Source: an uncultured Prevotellaceae bacterium (GTDB lineage Bacteria > Bacteroidota > Bacteroidia > Bacteroidales > Muribaculaceae). From it: a DNA stretch of 25,505 nt. The translations under genes were made by a program, and so were the position numbers. Position 1 is the first letter of the stretch, and each line of letters opens with the position of its first letter. Of this stretch, positions 1 through 7,249 are shown piece by piece. The notes beneath the pieces are model-generated. The model worked only from the letters and a program-made list of their open reading frames with translations, made no database searches and was not told where the DNA came from. The stretch spans positions 1 through 25,505 of the forward strand of contig CAJLWM010000031.1 in NCBI GenBank assembly GCA_905210415.1, in the 5' to 3' direction.

Positions 1-92
1 CGCAGGTTATACTCGTAATCGATGCCCACCGCCCCGTTGCCAAGCACGGGTGAGGTGTGGGCGAGCGCCGTGATTACGGTCGCTGCCACCAT
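1..92 (-). CDS. N-terminal fragment of a probable exported protein (runs off the window)
   Basis: A minus-strand frame open to the window edge begins at an ATG at 92-90 and reads MVAATVITALAHTSPVLG then an IDYEYNL segment. The hydrophobic run followed by small polar residues looks like the end of a Sec signal peptide. The same frame stays open upstream and would add KLRLSILFT, which would complete a textbook signal peptide, but the only codon in a starting position there is ATA (about 122-120). The true start is therefore uncertain. The mature part is too short to assign a family. An outer-membrane or periplasmic protein is my inference. Confidence 0.4.
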   Translation of the reverse strand, partial: MVAATVITALAHTSPVLGNGAVGIDYEYNL

Positions 93-355
93 CGTGAATA
101 ATATGCTTAGCCGTAGTTTTATGGTTGTGGTGTTGCGGGTTTTGGGGCGCCTGTTGTGGTCGGTGTGATGCCCCGAAATTGGTTTACTTCCGCAAGTTAC
201 TAATATTATTCGGTTTACCAAATAGTTGGTTGGGGATTTTTCTGTGATTCGGGGGTGGCGGAGTCGTAATCTGATTAATCTGCGGGCATCTGCGTGAAAA
301 AAAATCATCATCTGTCGGGAATGTGTTCGCGTATAAGTGGTGATAATGGATTAAA

Positions 356-395
356 TACCAACGTATTATGCGGATGTGGCATGCCACATCCCTAC
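356..395. repeat. GGCATGCC palindrome repeat, copy 1
   Basis: Positions 373-390 are a perfect 18-bp palindrome, GATGTGGCATGCCACATC. Positions 356-385 match 10538-10567 at 26 of 30 bases, and 378-395 match 10759-10776 (GGCATGCCACRTCCCTAC) at 17 of 18. No gene is seen in the surrounding 416-bp gap (93-508). Apart from this repeat and the AACCC-type repeat at its right end I can identify nothing else in that gap. Confidence 0.6.
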
Positions 396-470
396 TGACG
401 AGCGTTTTCCGACAGCGCTGAAATCCCCATAAAATCCGCGCTTCTAAAATTCCGAAACCCGTCCAAGCCC

Positions 471-494
471 TAATGACCGAATCGGGTTAATATC
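471..494 (-). repeat. AACCC-R-A-W-TCGG repeat behind aroK
   Basis: On the minus strand this reads GATATTAACCCGATTCGGTC followed by ATTA. It lies 14 bp past the aroK stop codon. It closely matches the copy behind the GH18 gene (5051-5074), including the flanking CATTAGG, and both copies are also preceded on the plus strand by a similar AATCCC-ATAAAA stretch (about 423-435 and 5020-5036), so the repeat unit may be about 70 bp. Confidence 0.55.
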
Positions 495-508
495 TGTAAA
501 AAAAGTGA

Positions 509-1054
509 TTACAGCAGGTGTTTGTCGGCAAGAGTTTGCTTCAGTTGCTCGGCGCGGATTGCTGTGGCTTCGGCAGTCTCGATGTCGGTGGAATCGAATT
601 GCAGCGATGCCTGATTGTAGAATGGTAGGCGTGTGGCGAGAGCGTCGCTGATGAATTGGCGAATCTCGTCGTCGCTTTTGTTTGCTATAAGCGGGCGCTT
701 GGCTTTATGCTCAGGCAAGGTGAGCCGTGTCGTAAGCCGGTCGATGCTTGTGGTGAGGTGTACGGTGGTGCCGTGCTGATTCATCAGTGCCATATTATCG
801 GCGTAGCAGGGTGTGCCGCCACCGCAAGCCACTATTGCTTCGGTGGTGAGTGCCACGTTGAGCAAGGTGCTGCGCTCCAGTTGGCGAAACCCGTTTTCGC
901 CGATTTCAGCAAATATTTCGCGCACCGATTTGTGTTGTCGTTGCTCGATGAGGTCATCGAGGTCGATGAAAGGCACGTGCATTGTTTCGGCTAAGGCAGA
1001 GCCAAGGGTTGTCTTGCCGCATCCCATATATCCAATCAGGAAAATCGGTTTCAT
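509..1054 (-). CDS. aroK: shikimate kinase
   Basis: This enzyme phosphorylates shikimate at the 3-hydroxyl with ATP, the fifth step of chorismate and aromatic amino acid synthesis, in the cytoplasm. The 181-aa product has the family's usual length. It shows the Walker A loop GYMGCGKTT (8-16), the Mg/shikimate-binding IDLDD (30-34), the substrate arginine R57 in GFRQLE, the CGGG loop (77-80) that binds shikimate, lid arginine R120 in KRPL, and R142 in the RLPFY motif. Nothing is missing. The gene is divergent from rnhA and appears monocistronic, since the next minus-strand gene is more than 400 bp downstream. A good promoter lies at 1108-1139. Confidence 0.96.
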   Translation of the reverse strand: MKPIFLIGYMGCGKTTLGSALAETMHVPFIDLDDLIEQRQHKSVREIFAEIGENGFRQLERSTLLNVALTTEAIVACGGGTPCYADNMALMNQHGTTVHLTTSIDRLTTRLTLPEHKAKRPLIANKSDDEIRQFISDALATRLPFYNQASLQFDSTDIETAEATAIRAEQLKQTLADKHLL

Positions 1055-1107
1055 AGTTTAATAGCGCTTGTTGCTGCCACGGGGCAGAATGTTAAAAAAT
1101 ATCAGTG

Positions 1108-1139
1108 CAAATTTAAGTGGATTTGGCAAGTTATACAAT
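1108..1139 (-). promoter_or_regulatory. aroK promoter
   Basis: Read on the minus strand, ATTG (1139-1136), 20 bases, then TAAATTTG (1115-1108) match the Bacteroidota -33/-7 pattern TTTG-N19-21-TAnnTTTG. Transcription would start near 1101, giving a 5' leader of roughly 45 bases before the aroK ATG. Confidence 0.6.
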
Positions 1140-1206
1140 AGTTTCGCGGAAGTTGAAATATTTGGGCGTGCATCGTGCCGTGGCTGATTGGAATGGATAT
1201 ACATCT

Positions 1207-1270
1207 TCGCCGTAAAAATGAAATCTTTTATATTGTATTGCTCTCGTTTGCATTATCTTTACTATCTTTG
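1207..1270 (+). promoter_or_regulatory. rnhA promoter inside a repeat-like upstream element
   Basis: Two overlapping -7 candidates, TATCTTTA (1254-1261) and TATCTTTG (1263-1270), follow TATTGTATTG (1231-1240). The whole stretch resembles 21746-21806 upstream of lepB, sharing AAAATGAAAT, CTTT, ATTG and a TCG-TTTGCA-TATC block. This suggests that a mobile or recurring promoter cassette serves both genes. Confidence 0.5.
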
Positions 1271-1294
1271 TATAGTATAGAAAAATGATTATTC

Positions 1295-1939
1295 ATGGGT
1301 AATAACCGTAAATGGTATGTGGTTTGGACAGGCACCGAGCCTGGGATATGCGAGTCGTGGGAGGAATGTGAAATGCGCGTAAAGGGCTTCCCTGGAGCCA
1401 AATTTAAGGCTTATGATAGCCAAGAGAGCGCCGTTAGAGCATTCCGCGAAGGTCAAGACACCGATATGAGCATCATTCGTGCTTTGGCGTCGGGTCCCAA
1501 CAAGGTGGTGAATTATGATGCCATACCTGAGATTTTGCCGGGAAGTATCTGTGTGGATGCCGCCTGCAGTGGAAATCCCGGACACATGGAATATCAGGGC
1601 GTGGAGATTCACACCGGACTCCAACTTTTTCATAAGAAATTCGAACCACTTGCCACCAACAACATAGGTGAGTTTCTTGCTATTGTGCATGCCTTGGCGT
1701 TGTTTCACAACGACCCCAAGTGCCCTGCCATATATAGCGACAGCCGCACGGCGCTCGCTTGGGTGCGCGCTCGCAAATGCAAGACCACGATAGAGGAAAC
1801 AAGCAGCAATCACTCGCTGTTTGAGGTGATTCGTCGTGCAGAACAATGGTTGCAAAATAATTGTTACCATAACAGGCTCATCAAGTGGGAAACTGACAAA
1901 TGGGGTGAGATACCAGCCGACTTCGGAAGAAAGCGATAG
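1295..1939 (+). CDS. rnhA: ribonuclease HI with N-terminal viroplasmin domain
   Basis: It cleaves the RNA strand of RNA/DNA hybrids such as R-loops and Okazaki primers. The 214-aa protein has two parts. Residues 5-50 (KWYVVWTGTEPGIC...GFPGAKFKAYDS) form a caulimovirus viroplasmin / hybrid-binding domain. Residues about 82-214 form the RNase H fold with carboxylates D88 (VDAAC), E126 (GEFLAI), D149 (YSDS) and D209 (IPADFGRK). The domain order matches the type known in Bacteroidales and eukaryotic RNase H1. The N-terminal domain probably grips the hybrid. It starts a plus-strand run, with the next gene 30 bp downstream. Confidence 0.93.
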   Translation: MGNNRKWYVVWTGTEPGICESWEECEMRVKGFPGAKFKAYDSQESAVRAFREGQDTDMSIIRALASGPNKVVNYDAIPEILPGSICVDAACSGNPGHMEYQGVEIHTGLQLFHKKFEPLATNNIGEFLAIVHALALFHNDPKCPAIYSDSRTALAWVRARKCKTTIEETSSNHSLFEVIRRAEQWLQNNCYHNRLIKWETDKWGEIPADFGRKR

Positions 1940-1969
1940 CCGGACGAAAATATAAATTCAATAAGGAAG

Positions 1970-3232
1970 ATGAAGATTGTAATAGTTTGCAAGAGTCACA
2001 CTCAGGGCGGTGCAGCCATCGTGTCGCATCGGTTGATGGTGGCGTTGCGGTGTGCCGGACACGATGCGCGCATGCTTGTGCTCACCTGTTCCTCGCAGGA
2101 TGTAGACGATAATGTGGGGTGCTATGCAAGTTATGTGCGTGACAAGGTGAACTTTCTTGCTGAGCGGCTACAGATATTTATGCACAACGGGTTCTCTCGC
2201 GAACGCTTGTTTATGGTTGACACTGCCAAGTGGGGCGCCGACATCAGCAATCACCCTTGGGTGAAGGAGGCTGATGTGGTGAACATCAACTGGATCAACC
2301 AAGGCGCTCTGTCGCTGCGCTCGATAGCCCGACTGGCGCAGAAGGGCAAGAAGATAGTGTGGACGATGCACGACATGTGGAATTGCACCGGAATCTGCCA
2401 CCATGCCCACGATTGCACCAAATATATGGGCGAATGCAACAACTGCCCTTATCTGGGTTCGATGGCTGCCGACAAAGACCTTTCTACCCAAGTGCAGCGT
2501 GAAAAGCGAAAACTATATGCCAAAAACAAGATAAAATTTGTGGCGGTGAGCAATTGGCTTGCTGAGCGTTGCCGCAAAAGCAGCCTTATGTGCCACGCCG
2601 ATGTGGAGGTGATTCCTAATGCCTTTCCGATAGAGCAATTCTCCTATGTGCGCCGCAGCAATGGCACGTTGGGTATCGATGAGGGCAAGTCGGTGCTTAT
2701 AATGGGAGCAGCCCGCCTCGACGATGCGGTGAAGGGTTTCGATAATCTCATCCGCGCCACTCAGTGCTTGGCTACCACTAAGCCCGGGTTGGCTGCAAAG
2801 TGTCACTTGCTCTTGTATGGCGATATTCGCAATCACGATTTGCTCGAGGAGTTGGGCATCGATTATACATATCTTGGCGTAATTCCCGGCAAACGAGTTG
2901 GACGACTGTTTGCCCAAGCCGATGTGGTGCTCTCTACCTCGCACTACGAGACTCTGCCTGGCACACTTGTGGAGGGACTCGCAAGCGGATGTGTGGCAGT
3001 GGCTTTTAATAGCGGCGGGCAGAGCGATATCGTAGACCATCTTGAGACTGGTTACCTCGCCAAATATGAGAATGTGGTGGATTTTGTAGATGGCATAGAG
3101 TGGGCAGTCACTAAGGCAGCAGTGTCGCGTCAGCAACTGCACCACATCATGGAGACTCGCTTCTCGGCGCAGATGGTGGCTGAGAGATATTTAAATCTGT
3201 TTGCTGGAGAAATCGGCAAGACAGAGGATTAA
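1970..3232 (+). CDS. GT4-family glycosyltransferase
   Basis: A retaining GT-B glycosyltransferase of 420 aa, probably transferring a sugar from a nucleotide donor to an envelope glycan; donor and acceptor cannot be read from the sequence. The N-terminal half begins MKIVIVCKSHTQGGA with the GG acceptor-side loop. The C-terminal half carries the GT4 EX7E motif at E327-E335 (ETLPGTLVE). Residues 134-159 hold MHDMWNCTGIC followed by more cysteines (C139, C143, C149, C156, C159) and H144, H145 and H147. A similar cysteine segment occurs in many Bacteroidota GT4 enzymes and looks metal-binding. No membrane segment is evident. AAGGAAG lies directly before the ATG. It is co-directional with rnhA and the radical SAM gene. 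Confidence 0.88.
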   Translation: MKIVIVCKSHTQGGAAIVSHRLMVALRCAGHDARMLVLTCSSQDVDDNVGCYASYVRDKVNFLAERLQIFMHNGFSRERLFMVDTAKWGADISNHPWVKEADVVNINWINQGALSLRSIARLAQKGKKIVWTMHDMWNCTGICHHAHDCTKYMGECNNCPYLGSMAADKDLSTQVQREKRKLYAKNKIKFVAVSNWLAERCRKSSLMCHADVEVIPNAFPIEQFSYVRRSNGTLGIDEGKSVLIMGAARLDDAVKGFDNLIRATQCLATTKPGLAAKCHLLLYGDIRNHDLLEELGIDYTYLGVIPGKRVGRLFAQADVVLSTSHYETLPGTLVEGLASGCVAVAFNSGGQSDIVDHLETGYLAKYENVVDFVDGIEWAVTKAAVSRQQLHHIMETRFSAQMVAERYLNLFAGEIGKTED

Positions 3233-3265
3233 ACGAAAACAATAACAACGAAATAGATATTAGAT

Positions 3266-4045
3266 ATGCAGACAGTATTATTTCACGATACGGTCTTCGG
3301 ACCGATACATAGCCGCCGCCTCGGCGTGTCGCTTGGCATAAACTTGATGCCGAATGATGGCAAAATATGCTCATTTGATTGCGTGTATTGCGAGGCTGGG
3401 TATAATGCGCAGGGTCAAGGCACCACAGGCGTGCCTACGCGCGAGCAGGTGAAACGTCAACTGAAGAATCGCCTTGCTGCTATGAGCGAGGCTGGTGATC
3501 CGCTCGACGTGATTACTTTCTCAGGCAATGGCGAACCTACGCTTCATCCCGACTTTAAGAGCATCATTCACGATGTGATAAATCTGCGCAATCACTACTA
3601 TCCAGAGGCTAAGGTGTCGGTGCTGAGCAATAGCACTATGGCTGGCAGACCTACTGTGATGGCTGCGCTGAAAATGGTGGACAATAATATCCTAAAGCTC
3701 GATTCGGCTATCGCGCACACATTCTTGGCTATCAACCAACCTCAGTCGCACAACGTGTTGCCTGAGGGCATAATCGACGACTTGAAGGCTTATGGTGGCA
3801 AGTGCATCGTTCAGACTATGATGCTGCGTGGCGAGCACAACGGCAAGAAGATTGATAATACCACCGACGAGGAAATCGACGCTCTGATTGCGGCTTATCT
3901 TGAGATTAAGCCTCGCGAGGTGATGCTATATTCTATAGATCGCAAAACTCCAGAGGAACACCTCGAAAAGGTGGGCGCTGAGGAGCTCGAGCGCATTGCC
4001 AATCGCATTCGTGCCGTGGGTGTTGAGGTGCAGGTGAACGCTTGA
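3266..4045 (+). CDS. radical SAM protein, COG0731-like
   Basis: A 259-aa radical SAM enzyme, which would use a 4Fe-4S cluster and S-adenosylmethionine to start radical chemistry. The cluster cysteines are C35, C39 and C42 (CSFDCVYC, the CX3CX2C pattern), and the SAM-contacting GNGEP is at 87-91. The N-terminus (FGPIHSRRLGVSLGINL) and overall size match the group often annotated as Fe-S oxidoreductase or wyosine-synthase-like (COG0731). Bacteria do not make wyosine, so the substrate is unknown. It sits 33 bp after the glycosyltransferase and 16 bp before the LD-carboxypeptidase, so cotranscription is likely. No SPASM-type extra cysteine cluster is visible. Confidence 0.85.
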   Translation: MQTVLFHDTVFGPIHSRRLGVSLGINLMPNDGKICSFDCVYCEAGYNAQGQGTTGVPTREQVKRQLKNRLAAMSEAGDPLDVITFSGNGEPTLHPDFKSIIHDVINLRNHYYPEAKVSVLSNSTMAGRPTVMAALKMVDNNILKLDSAIAHTFLAINQPQSHNVLPEGIIDDLKAYGGKCIVQTMMLRGEHNGKKIDNTTDEEIDALIAAYLEIKPREVMLYSIDRKTPEEHLEKVGAEELERIANRIRAVGVEVQVNA

Positions 4046-4061
4046 ATCGGAGAGGATGACT

Positions 4062-4976
4062 ATGTGCAACGAAGAAATGATATTCCCAGCGCCTCTGAAG
4101 AAGGGCGATAAGATAGCCATCGTGTCGCCGGCAAGCCACATCAAGCCGGAATATGTAGATGGCGCAGTGAAGGTGATTAGCCAGATGGGCTATGAGCCTG
4201 TGGTGAGCGAACATTGCAAGGGCGAGCATGGCAGTTATTCTGGCACCATTGAGGAGCGTCTCGGCGACTTTATGGATGCCTTGCACAACCCTGATGTTAA
4301 GGCTATTTTGTGTAGCCGTGGCGGATATGGCGTGGTGCATCTGCTTGAATATCTCGATGCAGAAGATGTGGCTGCTAATGCCAAGTGGCTTATCGGCTTT
4401 AGCGACATTTCGGCATTGCATGCAGCAATGGTGAATGCCGGCGTGGTGAGCGTGCATGCCTCGATGGCTAAGCATCTTACTCAGTTTGGTGCCGACAACT
4501 ATGCCACTCGCACTTTGTTTGGCATCTTGCAGGGCGAGAAACCAATTTACAATGTGCCTTCGCACGAATTCAATAAAACGGGCGAGGTGGAAGGCCGACT
4601 CGTTGGCGGTAATATGGCGGTGCTTTGCGGACTGCTTGACACTGAGTTTGACCTCTTGAGCCGTGGCGATATCTTGTTTATTGAGGATATTGGCGAGTCG
4701 ATATATAAGATAGAGCGAATGCTCTACAATCTGCGTCTGAGCGGTGTGCTGCCAATGCTTGGCGGACTGATTGTGGGACGATTCACAGAATATCAGTCGC
4801 CCGACTGCAATGGCGATACTATGGAGCAGATGATAAGCCGTATGGTGGAGCCTTACGACATACCTGTAGCATTTGATTTCCCTGTGGGTCACGTTGATGA
4901 AAACGTGCCTATGCTTGAGGGTGCCAATGCGCGCCTATCGGTGACTGCCGATGGCACTACATTGCAGTACTTATAA
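4062..4976 (+). CDS. LD-carboxypeptidase (peptidase family S66)
   Basis: Family S66 enzymes remove the terminal D-amino acid from L,D bonds in muropeptides (LdcA) or cleave related amides (MccF). The 304-aa product has the nucleophile serine S114 in GFSDIS and the rest of a Ser-Glu-His triad, E177 in VEGRLVGGN and H277 in FPVGHVDEN. There is no signal peptide, so it should act in the cytoplasm on recycled peptidoglycan. An in-frame ATG also occurs at 4056, but the purine-rich GGAGAGG (4049-4055) touches that codon and is 6 bases from the ATG at 4062, so I prefer 4062. It is the last gene of the plus-strand run. Confidence 0.9.
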   Translation: MCNEEMIFPAPLKKGDKIAIVSPASHIKPEYVDGAVKVISQMGYEPVVSEHCKGEHGSYSGTIEERLGDFMDALHNPDVKAILCSRGGYGVVHLLEYLDAEDVAANAKWLIGFSDISALHAAMVNAGVVSVHASMAKHLTQFGADNYATRTLFGILQGEKPIYNVPSHEFNKTGEVEGRLVGGNMAVLCGLLDTEFDLLSRGDILFIEDIGESIYKIERMLYNLRLSGVLPMLGGLIVGRFTEYQSPDCNGDTMEQMISRMVEPYDIPVAFDFPVGHVDENVPMLEGANARLSVTADGTTLQYL

Positions 4977-4992
4977 TAAGGGATAAGATAAA

Positions 4993-5074
4993 CCGCGAAT
5001 CGGGTTAGGGCGTGTATGTAATCCCTATAAAAATCACCTAATTTATGGCCTAATGACCGATTTGGGTTTATATT
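4993..5074 (-). repeat. two AACCC-R-A-W-TCGG repeat copies between convergent genes
   Basis: Copy A (4993-5007, minus strand TAACCCGATTCGCGG) is 16 bp past the LD-carboxypeptidase stop. Copy B (5051-5074, minus strand AATATAAACCCAAATCGGTC then ATTA) is 9 bp past the GH18 stop. Copy B shares its flank CATTAGG with the copy behind aroK. The stretch may also serve as a bidirectional transcription end, since GGGAT (4981) can pair with ATCCC (5020), but that stem is short. Confidence 0.5.
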
Positions 5075-5083
5075 GTGTTGGGC

Positions 5084-6091
5084 TTATTTGCCAGTGGTGG
5101 CGTGCCAAACGGCGCGACTCAGCGTGAGGATGTCATCGTCGCAAGATGCTTCCCAGTACATAGTGCCGCGCAGATTGCGCATGAGGGCGTATTGGCATTT
5201 GATGGTGAGTGAGCGTGCATTGTCGAATGTGTAGACCACGCGCTCGGTGCTATCTGTGAGGTAAGGATATTGACCCTCTTCGTTCCAATGCTCGGTGAGC
5301 ATACTATCGGCTTTCACTTGCTCGATGGTTGTGCCACGAGGGATGCGTAAAGTGCCTTTTCCGTAGAATGGCAATCCGAGAACCAACTTGTGTGTTGGCA
5401 CACCGGCATCGATGTGTGCTTGCACGGCGCGTTGCACGGTCATAATGGTGCTGTCGGCATAATGCATTGAGGCGTGATGATGTGGCACGGTGGCCATGTC
5501 GTATGCCATGATGTTTACGAAGTCGATGTATGGCATTATGTCGGGGAAATTGATGTTCTTGGCTGTTGCGCCAGTGGCAAGAGTGATAAGCATGTCATTG
5601 CCTAAGGCTTTGCGCAAGTCGCGTATGAGCAGTGTGAAATTCTCTGTGTCGTCAGGGCTTGACGAAATGCCGGCTGAAGACACTGTTGGGTATTCCCAAT
5701 CGATGTCGATGCCGTCGAGGCGGTAAGTGTCGGCAACCTGCTTGCAGGCTTGGGCAAACTCGCCGCGAAGGCGGTCGTCAGCAGCCATTTCGCTGAAGTT
5801 GCCGCTTCCCCAACCGCCTATTGAGAGAAGAACCTTCAGGTCGGGATTTTGTTTTTTCAGAGCCACCACTTGCTTTAGGTGTTCGGGGTTGTTGATGCGT
5901 ACGCCGTTAAACGTATCGGTGACGTGACCGAAAGCGTAGTTGATGTGGGTCATCAGTGTTGGGTCGATAGTCGTGTTTGGACGGAACACATAAGCCACCA
6001 CCACCTTTTGGGTGTCGGTTTTGCGGGTTGCTGCCCATATCGAAGTGAGGGCAAGCACAGCCAATGCTGCGATAAGCAAGGTTCGTTTCAT
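5084..6091 (-). CDS. secreted GH18 family glycosidase (chitinase-like)
   Basis: GH18 enzymes hydrolyse beta-1,4 bonds next to N-acetylglucosamine by substrate-assisted catalysis. The 335-aa protein starts with a signal peptide (MKRTLLIAALAVLALTSIWA, 1-20) and then the barrel. Visible motifs are SIGGWG (90-95), the catalytic DGIDIDWE (126-133, acid E133), MAYDM (196-200) and a C-terminal MYWEAS strand. No lipobox cysteine follows the signal peptide and there is no extra carbohydrate-binding domain, so it is a compact single-domain enzyme, probably periplasmic. The substrate could be chitin, high-mannose N-glycan core or peptidoglycan-like sugars. It lies 59 bp after the epimerase and has no clear promoter of its own. 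Confidence 0.92.
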   Translation of the reverse strand: MKRTLLIAALAVLALTSIWAATRKTDTQKVVVAYVFRPNTTIDPTLMTHINYAFGHVTDTFNGVRINNPEHLKQVVALKKQNPDLKVLLSIGGWGSGNFSEMAADDRLRGEFAQACKQVADTYRLDGIDIDWEYPTVSSAGISSSPDDTENFTLLIRDLRKALGNDMLITLATGATAKNINFPDIMPYIDFVNIMAYDMATVPHHHASMHYADSTIMTVQRAVQAHIDAGVPTHKLVLGLPFYGKGTLRIPRGTTIEQVKADSMLTEHWNEEGQYPYLTDSTERVVYTFDNARSLTIKCQYALMRNLRGTMYWEASCDDDILTLSRAVWHATTGK

Positions 6092-6150
6092 TGTTTCGGA
6101 TGTGTGTTATTGAATGAGAGGAAATTTTGCAATCAATGCCAGTGGTGGGC

Positions 6151-7161
6151 TTAGAGCCAACCGGCTTGCTTATACCATGCGATGGCCTCTTTCACGCCGG
6201 CGACAAGGTCGTATTTCGGGTCGAAGCCAAAGTCGCGTTGTGCGTCGCTTACGTCAACAAGCCAGTTGCGTTGCTTCATAATCTTGTATTTGTCGCTGTT
6301 GAGGGTGCTTGGTTTCAGAGTGAGCATGCCTATAAACTCGCTCACCTTGCACACCGTTTTCACGAGCCAAAGTGGGCAGCAAATAGGTATCACAAAGTGT
6401 TTGCCGAGTTCTTTTGCCACTATTTCGCGGAATTCCTTCTGCGTGTAGCCCTGAGGGTGGCTGATGAAGTAGGTCTTGCGTTCAGCGCCATGCTCCAGCG
6501 ATTGCATCACCGCTTCGGCGAGGTCTTTCACATATAGGAATGTGAGCATCTGTTTCTTGTAGCCCACGCTGAAGTCGAAGCCCATCTTTATGCTGCGCAT
6601 CATCATGAAGTAGTCGCGCTCGTGAGGACCATACACACCTGTGCAGCGGAATATTGTGTAAGGGAAGTCGGGCACAGAGCGCAGATAGCTTTCGCCATTG
6701 AATTTGCTCACGCCGTAGAATGTGTTTGGCAGAGGGATGCTCTTCGAAGAGAATGGCGTGTAGCCAACCTCGTCGCCCAGCCCCATCACGCTTAGGCTGC
6801 TTATCATCAGGAATGCTTCGGGCACGGCATCGTGGAAGCGAAGAGTGTCGACCAGCAACTTCAGGTATTCACAGTTTACAAGATTGAATGTGGCGAAATT
6901 GGTGCATTTGGTGGCACCGAGGTTATGCACCACATAGTCCCATTTGCCGTGTTGCTTCACGTGCGAGTCGATAGTCTCGGCGAGAGCGTCGGGGTCGGTG
7001 AAGTCAAATTCTATGAAATTGATGCGTTCGTCCTGCAGGAAGTGGCGCGAAGTAGTGGCGCGCACGGCAGCCCACGTTTCGAAGCCACGGCGCAGAGCCT
7101 CAGCCACCATAAATCCACCGATAAAGCCTCCTGCTCCGGTGATAAGTATCTTTTTAGCCAT
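6151..7161 (-). CDS. NAD-dependent epimerase/dehydratase (extended SDR)
   Basis: A 336-aa extended short-chain dehydrogenase. The nucleotide-binding loop GAGGFIG is at 9-15, an acidic beta-2/beta-3 region at 50-56 (IEFDFTD), the active-site serine region ISSLS at 120-124 and the catalytic YGVSK at 149-153. Such enzymes act on nucleotide sugars or related hydroxysteroid-like substrates, and the actual substrate is unclear. The C-terminal part has no membrane anchor. It probably forms a transcript with the downstream GH18 gene. A promoter at 7197-7228 fits the gene start. Confidence 0.85.
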   Translation of the reverse strand: MAKKILITGAGGFIGGFMVAEALRRGFETWAAVRATTSRHFLQDERINFIEFDFTDPDALAETIDSHVKQHGKWDYVVHNLGATKCTNFATFNLVNCEYLKLLVDTLRFHDAVPEAFLMISSLSVMGLGDEVGYTPFSSKSIPLPNTFYGVSKFNGESYLRSVPDFPYTIFRCTGVYGPHERDYFMMMRSIKMGFDFSVGYKKQMLTFLYVKDLAEAVMQSLEHGAERKTYFISHPQGYTQKEFREIVAKELGKHFVIPICCPLWLVKTVCKVSEFIGMLTLKPSTLNSDKYKIMKQRNWLVDVSDAQRDFGFDPKYDLVAGVKEAIAWYKQAGWL

Positions 7162-7196
7162 AAATACGATTATTTGACAGATTTAAAAATATGCCG

Positions 7197-7228
7197 TAAA
7201 GTTACTGCTAATAATCCTTTTAGCCAAA
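7197..7228 (-). promoter_or_regulatory. promoter of the epimerase gene
   Basis: On the minus strand TTTG (7228-7225), exactly 20 bases, then TAACTTTA (7204-7197) match the Bacteroidota -33/-7 pattern with one deviation in the last base of the -7 box. The predicted leader is about 30 bases. Confidence 0.6.
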
Positions 7229-7249
7229 TCTGAGGGGTGTGAGCCATCG

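Noticed and set aside
184..387. 67-codon minus-strand frame in the left gap
   Set aside because: It includes the GGCATGCC palindrome repeat and has low-complexity His/Pro content; not protein-like.
1289..1870. 193-codon minus-strand frame opposite rnhA
   Set aside because: It lies wholly antisense to a gene with clear RNase H catalytic residues, and its translation has no family features.
1970..4045. Natural-product (RiPP) cluster based on the radical SAM gene
   Set aside because: No precursor peptide, SPASM domain, export gene or recognition element is seen nearby. The radical SAM protein is of the COG0731 type found in core genomes.
3933..4892. 319-codon minus-strand frame opposite the LD-carboxypeptidase
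   Set aside because: His- and Ala-rich antisense shadow of a gene with a complete Ser-Glu-His triad. Its length comes from biased codon use on the other strand.
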